Below are positions 54,831 through 64,000 of a stretch of 64,000 nucleotides of DNA, one piece after another (the stretch's first letter is position 1; each line of letters begins with the position of its first letter). The position numbers were made by a program, and so were the translations under genes. A model generated the notes under the pieces. The model was given only the letters and a program-made list of their open reading frames with translations, was not told the origin of the DNA and ran no database searches. Source of the DNA: Aquatica leii (Eukaryota; Arthropoda; Insecta; Coleoptera; Lampyridae); NCBI GenBank assembly GCA_035610365.1, contig CM069435.1, forward strand, positions 11,211,123-11,275,122. Direction: 5' to 3'.

Positions 54831-56338
54831 TTTTAACTGCTTTTTTAAAGATATATTTTTATTGCACTCGATAGATAAGATTTTAAATAAATTATTCAAT
54901 ACATACGTTTTACTAAATGACACTGTAGATATTATTTTTATTTATTTTTAATTGATTTTATTGCATAAACCAATTATTTGCACTAGTCTTGTAACAATTG
55001 ATTGTTTTTGTAATATTTATTTTGTGTTATTTATTATAACGTAAGTATGAAGCATTTATAATTAAATTTTTAACAAAATAACAATACTGTGCGAATACAT
55101 AAAAACGGAGTAAAGTTATACATAAATACTTATAAACGTACATATATCAGGAATGTTCTGAAGAAACATCTTGGATACTTCAACTATCGATGAATGCCAA
55201 AAAATACTAGTCTCTATTGAATTGTCATGCAGTTTAAAAAACTGATCAATGTTAATAAATTTTAACATCTTTCAGTAATTTGAGCATTTTAGTAACGATT
55301 GCAAAGTTTTTGAACAGCTTATCCTTAAAACTTCTTTATAAAACTCCAAAAGTCCGACAAATTGTTGTTGTTTCCCATCAAAACAAACTTAAGCAGTAAC
55401 ATCTACACGGCCAAATGATTTCATTTTCAAACTTTATAATTTTGGTGCACGGAATATTCATACAAATCTTTTAAATGATGCTTTCATAATTCATTATCGG
55501 TAATAGCTTTGACCTATACAAACATGAAATTAGTCAAACTAAATGCACAACGTCGCCTAATCAGTAATAAACATACAATGTGTCGTATTATTTGTTCTTC
55601 ATAGATAAAAACAGTTTTCTCGATGATTTTATTGGTTTTATCCGTTCGTTTCTGGAAGCACTGTATATGTGGCTGTTGAATATTCTATTGTATTCTTTAT
55701 ACGAAGTTGGACAAACTCGATAATTTCAGTACCAATCCTAATAGACTTTAAGTACTATTATACAAACAATTTTTTAAACTCGTAAACGCGAGAAAATTAG
55801 TTTGCTGCTTTTTCGGTTTTATTACAACAGTTGAAAAAAAAGTGTTTTGCCGTAGCTTTATATAGACTGTATAAATTGATCTACAATCACATTTTTAATT
55901 AAGTTACGATTAAATGGACGAGAATATTTTAACTTTAAAGAATTGCAATTACCGAACACTACCATAAACGTTAATTTATTATTCATTCTTTTAAACTACA
56001 ATTCGTTTAAAACGGAGCACTTGTTAAGTTGCAAAAACTAGTCAATTAAAAAAAAGAAACGAGTATTTAACAAACCACAAGATTCTTTTAATTAAATTGG
56101 ATTTTATTAAGTGTAGTTTTCAATTGGAAATATAAGTATTTAGGTTTTATTCAGCGAAATCGGCCTACAGATCAAACACGAAAAATAAAAATGCACGTAA
56201 ATATTCAGTGAAGTGTAAAACAATTTGCATCGATTTAAATTTTAATTTCCTTTTTACTCTGGTATCTTTATCGTATTTTCTTATAGATATTCTGCGATAT
56301 TCTTTATTTATTTAGTAACGGACGCGATGTTTTTATAG
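54831..56338. other. AT-rich non-coding stretch
   Basis: Nothing recognised. If the exon at 56339 is real, this may be its upstream intron. Confidence 0.5.
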
Positions 56339-56422
56339 ACATTAATGGTAATGGCGTGCGTAGAAGCCGAAGCTGATTATGTGCCAATTGACTTGGAACG
56401 TTCGATTGAAAAGAAATCCTGA
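56339..56422 (+). CDS. Candidate last exon of a host gene
   Basis: After a pyrimidine-rich tract and TTTTTATAG (acceptor, 56338) an island of balanced composition is open for 27 codons: TLMVMACVEAEADYVPIDLE, RSIEKKS, then TGA at 56420-56422. It is followed by AT-rich sequence with AATAAA-like words (AAAATAAAATTATTAAA near 56503). The acidic/hydrophobic pattern with balanced codon use is unlike neighbouring AT-rich frames. The protein is not recognised; it would be the C-terminus of a plus-strand gene whose other exons lie outside the visible region. It could be chance. Confidence 0.35.
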   Translation, partial: TLMVMACVEAEADYVPIDLERSIEKKS

Positions 56423-59400
56423 AATATTTATTTATAAGGAATTCTTAATAATTTTCGTAATCTGTCAGATATATTTTTAGAGTGTGCTTTACTCTAAATT
56501 TTAAAATAAAATTATTAAAAGGTTTTTATTTATTGTGATTTTGGAATCGATGCTTTATTTCAGTTTGTCGTCTATGTTGCACAAACTATTTTAATTTTAT
56601 TAGCGAAATTAAGATACATAATGATGTAACGTTTCCGTTACTGTTATTATTTTATTTTAAATTATCTGTATTATTTTAACTAAATGTTACGTGTAAATCT
56701 TCCTTTATTTTTATTTTGTGGAGTCGTTACTTTTTAGGGCGAGGTGAGCCTTGAAATTCATTCGGTACTGAGCCTTTGAGTAGTGCGCTTGTGGTACTTA
56801 ATTTTGAAGCCATGTAACTTTTATTTTACCTTATATCTACAATATCTTTATTTAAAAAGTCTGTGTTAATAGGTATGTCTTCAATTTCTATTTTGTTACG
56901 TTTATCTAATTCTCCGTTTTTATATTTTTTTGTACCGATTTTATCTTTAATGAAATTACCATTACCTTTATAATTTGAGTGGATTTGGTATATGAATAAC
57001 ACAATAAATGCCAATGATCCAAATTGATTTTCTTGAAGAAAATACACCTTGGTCATCGATTCTTGATGGGAAATTTCCCAAGACTATCCGCCAACATTAT
57101 TAGCTTTGCATTCCGTTGGATGACATCAACGTGAAATTTGATCCATATGCGTGAGTTACATATATCTATCTACATTCCTTTCATCGATTAAAAACTTTGC
57201 TTCATTAACGAACTTTGTTTTTCTTTTTACTAAATAACTTTACATTTGAACCTAACTTATTAAATACTAAATATTAAAATTCTCTAATTAAATGTGCTAT
57301 TCATATTTGTTTAATTAGATATGTAAAAGCTAATCAAGTTTCACTTTCTGTAATTAATATAAAAATTAAATTTGCTTAACGCAAATATTTAAATTAACTC
57401 AATTCAAAATTGTTTTTCTATATGTAAAGAAATACCGGTAGTATTCTCTTAGTTTTAAGTTTAATTAATTAAATGATAAAAATTTCTATCCTTAGTTTTA
57501 AGTAACCTTACTGAATTTTACCTTTTTGTTTTGTTTTGTTTTTGAATATAGGATTATAAGTAGCTTTTGAGATTGAACCAATGAATCTTTTCTGTGCAAC
57601 TTTTTATTGCAGATAAGACTTTAATAGTTTAGTCTTAAAATCAAACTATTTTGCATCCCTGACTTAGGAGGTTAATGAACCAATTTTGGCAATTCTACTG
57701 ATTGTTTAATTAATTTCTTTACATCGTTTCTTAGCGCACTTTTCGCTACTACCCGAGTTGTGGGCTACAATGGTTTGTATAGAAAATTTAAAGAAAATTA
57801 AAAATGCCTGAAAAGTTATTCCAATGCTTTATTATTTTAATGTTTGTAATTGTGTACTTCAAGTCATGAAACTCTAATATGCAAAATTGTACCGATAACG
57901 TTTGAGAAACACGAAAAAAATAATCAAAAGTAATTTAGTTAAATCAAGTATTATTTTAAAGTATAGTTAGAACATAGAACATAAGTACAATTACTACGAA
58001 TTCCTAAGCACCGTTAAAAACGTTTACTTTCAAACATTAAACAGTACGATTTCTAAGAATAAAAAAAAATGTTTGAAAAGGATAATTAGCAAAATCTCTA
58101 TTCCAGAAAAAATATTATTTCAATATAAACTAATAAATACTGCAGTGGAGAACAAAAATGTTTATTTAAACGTGAAACAAATTTCAACATTAGAATAAAA
58201 TCCTCGGTAAATAAGTTTTTCAACAACAAAAGAAAAACCACAAAATTTAAAAAGGATTACACATCGTATATTGCGTTTTCTTGAAAGGAATTTCTCGACA
58301 TCGAGCTATCAAGTTGTACAAACTCGCTGTCAAACGATCCTTAGAATAATGCTTTAAGCCTCCTTTTCCACATTGTCACACAATCTCCGTTGAAAAGAAA
58401 ACAGTGACATTGTGAACCACCAAGATGCATAAAATCCTGCTGGTACCTATTGTTATGGTCATCCTTCTAAGCTATAATAAAAAAATATCCTTTTCTGAAA
58501 GTTTGGGATTTTATTTTAGTTAACGATAAGCTCGTTGACAAATACGTTAAATGGAAAAAAAAATCCGAGCAATGTGTTAAAGTTAGTATTAGACAATCAT
58601 TAATTCTATTCGCTCACTCATGAAAATTAAATATTACGTTGCTATAATTATTTCATGTATATAAACATATTTCAATGGTGAAATTAAATTGTGGACGTGA
58701 CCAACAAGTTATTTTCACAAAACGATGTTGAAAACTACGAATAGAACAGTTCATAATACAAACGCTTCGTTACACAACAATTCAAATTGATTGAAATTAC
58801 TAGTTCATATTCAATTGTGTCAATTATTAACATATCAACGCTCGGAAATACAGAAATTTGCTGACGAATCTCGATAATTAACCAACGGAACAATTAAACA
58901 AATACTGAAGCTAAATATTTTAGATCGTCAATTAGTTTAGAAAACATTTTAGAGCACATTTTTTGCATCACTTATGCAAAACAGCAACGTTTTTACTTGC
59001 TAACAACTGTTTGAATTGGTAATTGAATTTACTTACCTGTACCGTCACTCAATATGCAAATTATTCATTCACAAGTAGCAAAGAGGTATATTCGCATTAT
59101 AATTTGCTAGGAAACCTCATGCATAAAGAATACCCAGTTTTGCAGAAAACACAGAAACGTAGATACGTTAGATTTATCTCGCACAGAAAAAGAACAAATA
59201 AAAAATATTTATTTTGAGATTAATTTTATTTAAATCCAAATTAATCTTTGGATTTAATTTATTCTATAAAAAAAAATATATTACAGCAAAAATATCAATC
59301 TTCTCACAAAATAAATGAATATTGGAAATTAAAAAAAAACGTTTTATATATCAGTTCATTAAACAATGTCGGCGGTACACAAAATCAAAAATTAAAATAA

Positions 59401-60477
59401 GAATATCAATTGTATTAATCTTTAATTTACGACGGCAACAATCACAAGATTTTTGAATATTCTAAAGATAAATTTTGAATTTATCAAGTGATATAATCAT
59501 TATAATAATTATTCAGTAAACTGTTCTTCCTAATTTCAGCTGAAATTGACGCACGTATAAAAATAAAGAGCCATGCAGCAACATTTACGAAAAATATTCA
59601 CACTTGAAAAGCAAGCACATCAGCTGAGGAATTATGCAGAACTCAGAATTAGAAAATTATGGTGTTCGTGATTTTTGTTCTAAATAATACAGCAAGTATA
59701 TAAATTTCTGTCATTTGATAGATAATTAACCTTGTAAATAATTTCATATGCTACTGTTTTGATTGAACAGAAAGACGTTAAATGTACTCGATTTATAAAA
59801 AAAAAAACGAGCATAGGTTGACGATATCGAGACATGAAGCCATCAAAAAAATATTTTTATAAGTTTAGAACTGCTAGGGATTTAAATTGAGAAATAAACC
59901 TGTTATTATAATTATAATTTACACCATTCTCGTTAAAAGCAGTACTAAACAACGTAAAAAATGTGATTCATATGATTAGTTTTGAACCTGCATAATTGTC
60001 TACGATCTTTAATTAAAAAAAAAATTATTTTTAATAAGTTTAAAATTCCATAAAAAACTAAAAATTCTTTAATTAAAAATTTGCATTTTTCGGGTATGTG
60101 ATCGTTTGCGTAGAGCAATCATACATTCTATGTAAATATAGAGCGGATATGCTCATCATAGCTAAAGCAAAACCATTCTCTCGGCATTTACATTTTATTA
60201 TTAAATCAGAACTTTCAGAAATATTTGAATTTCATCTTCAAGCACATATTATATTATCGTTTTTGTTACAGCAGTATTCAGGGATTTTAATGTAACACGG
60301 TCATATTATGTATATGCTCCTTTTGCTGTGATAATAAAATAATATAATTTACAAAACGTTAGCCAACAACATGTCTCGTTTTCTTTAAATTTTTTTAAAC
60401 TATAAAGAACAGATTGCAACATTACCAAAACAAAACAACAAAAGAACAAAGTCAAACCATTTAAAAACAGGCTAGAT
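56423..60477. other. AT-rich non-coding stretch
   Basis: 4 kb with no recognised gene, RNA or element. A 76-codon minus-strand frame at 56826-57056 (start YFLQENQFGSLAFIVLFIYQ) is hydrophobic then basic. It may be a chance frame or a signal-peptide-like exon; unsupported. Confidence 0.45.
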
Positions 60478-60655
60478 CAGAGGTTCTCAAAATTTTTCAG
60501 TCATCGAACACCTTTGAAATTGTAAAATCAAGAGCACTGTTTTATCTCACTGCAATAGATGTTTAATTAAAATGTTTTTGAATTTAAAGAAGTCTTACCT
60601 TGTCGCGGAGCACTAGAAATTATTTGCTCCGCGGAACACAACTTGGGAAACACTG
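60478..60655. mobile_element. hAT-type MITE (178 bp)
   Basis: Left end CAGAGGTTCTCAAA, right end (reverse complement) CAGTGTTTCCCAAG; both fit the CAG(T/A)G(G/T)TTC(T/C)C type hAT terminus. The flanks GGCTAGAT (60470-60477) and GGCTGGAT (60656-60663) are an 8 bp target duplication with one mismatch. There is no coding capacity. An internal CTCCGCGGAG-like palindrome lies near 60605-60634. Confidence 0.75.
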
Positions 60656-61029
60656 GGCTGGATGATAATCACAAACAAACCAACCGAAACAAAAGCACCC
60701 ACAATAAACGTTGTATTAAAGTTCTAATCTGTAACTGTAGATGAAGTTATGTCAAAAATCATACTTAAAATTGTTTTCACAAGATGGAGTTTGCCACACT
60801 ATTTAAATATAGTAAAATGTATTTTAATCCCTGGGTATCTGATATACTGTTTCTACCACATATTAAACTTAAAAAATTGATTCATAACTGTCAATATATG
60901 TGAATTTATTGAAGAATAATAAAATTCACCGTCACCTTCAAAAACTTCCAGGTAATTCTTGTAGAGAGCGATCAACAAGCTAGAAAACCACAACAATATG
61001 TTCCACTTTCATTGTTTATTATTTTGAAA
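60656..61029. other. Non-coding stretch
   Basis: Nothing recognised between the hAT MITE and PLE-B. Confidence 0.5.
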
Positions 61030-61043
61030 TGAATATACACAAC

Positions 61044-61078
61044 GTTTCGATTGCTGTGGTATCTGCAATCGTCATCAG
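61044..61078 (-). ncRNA. Hammerhead-like core in PLE-B terminal repeat
   Basis: On the minus strand CTGATGA (61078-61072), GATTGC/GCAATC arms, GAAAC (61048-61044). Identical to the copy at 7084-7118. Confidence 0.55.
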
Positions 61079-61191
61079 GTGAATACTAACAAACTTAGAA
61101 ACTACTGGAGCTTATATACTAAAGACATGTTCGATGAAGCGTTCAAGCGTACAAAATCAATTTAGCGTAACAGATTAATTAACAAAATTAC

Positions 61192-62318
61192 TTAGTGAAG
61201 TTTAAGTTGTTTTAGAGGTTCGATAAGTGGTTTCCATATGTTGCTTATCTCGACACTTGGCTGGCTGAAAATTTCTTTGTTGTTGTTGATGAATGCGGCT
61301 TCTTTAAATTTTCGTTTGTACCAATGTTCCTCTCTGTGTATGATTTTTGCTTCCGACCATTTCATTCGATGTTGGTTATCCCACGAATGTTGCGCGATGC
61401 CGGACTTAGAAGTCTCTCCTCTCTGTGTGTGCGTCTGATGTTCTTTCAGTCTGATGTCAAGTGGTCTTTTGGTTTCCCCCACGTATGATTTACCACATTC
61501 ACATGGAACTTGGTAAATACAGTTTTGGGAATCTCGACTTGTTTGTGGCTTTGTGTTGGAAATTATACTCCTAATGGTGGTGGATGATTTGAACACTGTA
61601 TTTAAGTTGTAGCTTTTCCCTATACGTTTTATTGATTCTGATAAACCTTTGACATATGGGATGCTCAGCAGTGAATTGGGCAGTTCTTCTGTTTTAGGTT
61701 GTCCCATGGTGTTCAATTGCTTTTTCTGTAAAAGCTCTCCTACAATCTTTTCTGGATAATCATTCTGCCTTAGATCGTTTCTAATGTTTTTGATTTCTTC
61801 TCGTAGCCCTTTCTCTGTGTTGCACAACCTGTACGCTCTGTCGATTAGAGATTTTACTACTCCCCTCTTCGTAGATATGGAATGGTTGGATTCAAAGTTG
61901 AGATATCGACCGGTGTGTGTCGGTTTCCTGTAGACAGTCGTTTCCATAATTTTCTTGTTCTTTGTTACTTGAACGTCTAAAAAAGGAAGTGAGTTCTCCT
62001 TTTCCTTTTCCATGGTGAATTTAATGGATGGTTTGATATTGTTCAGATGTTGTAGAAAAAGGTCTAGTTGCCGATTACTGTGGTTCCAAATTATGAAGGT
62101 ATCGTCAACATATTTAAGCCATGTTTTGGGTTTGAATTTTGATTTCTCTATGGCCTGGGATTCAAACCAGTTCATGTATATGTTGGCGTCTACTGGTGAT
62201 AGAGATGAACCCATTGGTAGTCCTTCGTCTTGAGTAAAGAATCTGTCTTTCTCCTGAAAGTACGAGTTCTTGAGGCAACATTCTAGGAGCTTCATTATTC
62301 CTTCTACCGGCAGCGTGG
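61192..62318 (-). pseudogene. PLE-B reverse transcriptase end and GIY-YIG endonuclease (truncated, frame intact)
   Basis: One uninterrupted frame from the truncation point to TAA at 61192: GLPMGSSLSPVDANIYMNWF, TWLKYVDDTFIIWNHSNRQL, NIKPSIKFTMEKEKENSLPF, LDVQVTK, YRKPTHTGRYLNF, then the GIY-YIG nuclease CIYQVPCECGKSYVGETKRP, RLKEHQTHTQRG, SGIAQHSWDNQHRM, WYKRKFKEAAFINNN and the end IEPLKQLKLH. All catalytic residues (YVDD; G-Y, Y-G, R, E/H) are present. Only the N-terminal half is missing. It lines up with the plus-strand copy, so together the two copies show the whole gene of the family. Confidence 0.85.
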
Positions 62319-64000
62319 TTGTGTATATTCATTTCAAAATAATAAACAATGAAAGTTCAGCAGAATGTTATTACTTCACATCAAGCAACATTGTTTAATA
62401 CATTCAAACAAACGTTGGAAGACCGGTATGGACCCGGAATCAGCAACAAATTTCGAGACTACGAGAAGACAATGATCAAGATTACGAAGGAAGAGACACA
62501 CATTAAATTGTTACGGAGGGCAAGAGACAACCAAGTTATACCAGATGGCTTCCGAGTGAAATCTCCGATACCAGGAACAAGAGCGCTCAAGATACTGGAA
62601 CGAGCAAGTTTTGCGCTTATCCGGGCACAAATCAACCACCATCGATGGAAGAAAACTTTATTACTCCAAGACGCCACACAAAGATTCGAGGAGATAAAAG
62701 AGTTCACATTGGAAGAAGATTACACACTAATATTCCGCAAAATAGACGCTACTTGCTAAAAGGTACGACAACTACACCAAGAAACACACGACAGAAAATG
62801 GGCTAAACTCACACGAAACCAACAGAAAGCAGCCGACAACCAAAAGAACGCAAGGAGAACCATAGTCAACATATCGACACATCCACTGTCTGCTACAGAA
62901 ACGACTCTATTAGAGAAAGGGCTCAATTTTTCGATAACACCAAAGCACGTGCCAGTGCTAGACATCATTGGTGCCGTCGAGACAACACGTTTGAATCCAA
63001 CACAAGCAGAAGAATTTAAGTGGAAAATTAGAAGTGCTCTAGAGAAGAAAAGAAAACTACACACCAACATCACTAAACACGAGGAAAAAACTCTCACAAA
63101 TTTACGGAAGAACAAATGCATCAAAATACTTCCAGCCGACAAAGGGACCGCAACTGTCATCATGGATGCCACCACCTACGACCAAAAAATTGAAGACGTC
63201 CTAAATCAAGGGAATTACCGCAGACTGAAGAAAGATCCGACAGCAAGCTTGGAGAGGAAGATCTATCAAGTCCTAAAACTCTACGAAAGACATTTAACAC
63301 CAAGGATGAGAACGATGATAACACCACACTACAGCAAACCGCCGCATCTATATGGACTACCGAAGATACATAAAAACAACATGCCGCTTCGACCGATAAC
63401 CAGCTCTCGTAATGGACCCACATACCAGCTATCCAGATTTCTACTACCAATTGTGCAACCACTACAGAAGAACAGCTCATCTTTTGTCAAAGACTCCAAA
63501 CATTTCGTTGAGATTCTGAAAACAATACAGCTACAACCACGGGATCAATTAGTCAGCTTTGACGTAGAAAGTCTTTATACTAATGTGCCAGTTGAAGAAG
63601 CATTGAAAATCATCCAAACGAAGCTCCGAGAAGATGAAAAACTCCAGGAAAGAACCACGCTGCCGGTAGAAGGAATAATGAAGCTCCTAGAATGTTGCCT
63701 CAAGAACTCGTACTTTCAGGAGAAAGACAGATTCTTTACTCAAGACCAAGGACTACCAATGGGTTCATCTCTATCACCAGTAGTCGCCAACATATACATG
63801 AACTGGTTTGAATCCCAGGCCATAGAGAAATCAAAATTCAAACCCAAAACATGGCTTAGATATGTTGACGATACCTTCATACTTTGGAACCACAGTAATC
63901 GGCAACTAGACCTTTTTCTACAACATCTGAACAATATCAAACCATCCATTAAATTCACCATGGAAAAGAAAAAGGAGAACTCACTTCCTTTTTTAGACGT
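62319..64000 (+). mobile_element. PLE-B, plus-strand copy, running off the window
   Basis: Starts with GTTGTGTATATTCATTTC, the sequence that in other copies directly follows the GAAAC box of the hammerhead-like core, then 30 bases of leader and the gene. It continues to the last base of the window. Confidence 0.85.
62349..64000 (+). pseudogene. PLE-B reverse transcriptase, one stop codon, open at the right edge
   Basis: ATG at 62349 (MKVQQNVITSHQATLFNTFK). The frame meets a single TAA at 62757-62759, then stays open in the same frame for over 410 codons to the window end. Motifs in order: LLRRARDNQVIPDGFRVKSP, LLEKGLNFSITPKHVP, NKCIKILPADKGTATVIM, HLYGLPKIHKNNMPLRPITS, LVSFDVESLYTNVPVEEAL, GLPMGSSLSPVVANIYMNWF and WLRYVDDTFILWNHSNRQ, ending in SLPFLDV. 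The catalytic Asp residues (FDV and YVDD) are intact. The GIY-YIG part lies beyond the window. The downstream part of the gene is visible in the minus-strand copy, from which it differs at only a few positions. Confidence 0.85.

Larger units (their letters stand above)
61030..62318 (-). mobile_element. PLE-B, 5'-truncated copy on the minus strand
   Basis: Contains the terminal repeat with hammerhead-like core and the distal half of the gene. At 62318 it is joined head-to-head, across a GGTT-like microhomology, to the plus-strand copy. Confidence 0.85.

Noticed and set aside
62756-63480. Two minus-strand frames of 139 and 106 codons
   Set aside because: Antisense to the PLE-B reverse transcriptase, which is open on the plus strand with ordered motifs.
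1-64000. CRISPR arrays, bacterial operons, phage or plasmid features
   Set aside because: No spaced direct repeats and no ribosome-binding-site organisation; splice sites, LINE, PLE, hAT and piggyBac relics show a eukaryotic nuclear genome.

Overview
The window looks like intergenic or intronic DNA from an arthropod, most likely an insect with a transposon-rich genome. It is strongly AT-rich, contains no complete host gene, and nearly every recognisable coding stretch is the remains of a transposable element. Families include Penelope-like elements (PLEs), BEL/Pao, CsRn1-type gypsy, jockey-type LINE, piggyBac, hAT, pogo/mariner, Academ and Crypton. All calls rest on reading motifs by eye; no database search was run.

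Layout. 1-4900: AT-rich sequence with one probable host signal-peptide exon (2348-2444, minus) and a heat-shock-element/TATA/initiator promoter (4406-4493) in what is probably a solo LTR. 4907-14520: a large decayed Academ-like DNA transposon with 320-360 bp terminal inverted repeats. It holds nested insertions: a PLE-B fragment (6921-7176), a gypsy gag-protease relic (7360-9168) and an almost complete PLE-A (9181-12353) with a 12 bp target duplication. 15580-17875: a piggyBac element between TTAA sites. 18847-20700: a jockey-type LINE relic. 21-28 kb: old low-copy repeats, a 235 bp foldback with hammerhead-like arms, LTR-like tracts and PLE-C. 30.8-35 kb: pogo/Tigger-like and mariner-like relics plus a small inverted-repeat element. 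37291-39713: PLE-D. 43.46-48.47 kb: a CsRn1-like gypsy element on the minus strand, split inside its reverse transcriptase by a hAT element (43758-46500) with a perfect 8 bp target duplication. 48.47-48.89 kb: a Crypton-type tyrosine-recombinase fragment. 49.83-52.38 kb: a spliced piggyBac relic with a duplicated exon. 52.44-54.83 kb: a BEL/Pao relic. 56339-56422: a candidate last exon of a host gene. 60478-60655: a hAT MITE. 61.03-64 kb: two head-to-head copies of PLE-B; the plus-strand copy carries one stop codon and runs off the window.

The most interesting theme is the set of four different PLE families, all with the reverse transcriptase plus GIY-YIG architecture. Each carries a short hammerhead-ribozyme-like hairpin in its terminal repeat. 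In three families the junctions between rearranged copies fall in or next to that hairpin. The HSE-array promoter, the Academ nest and the hammerhead-like foldback are the other items most worth checking.
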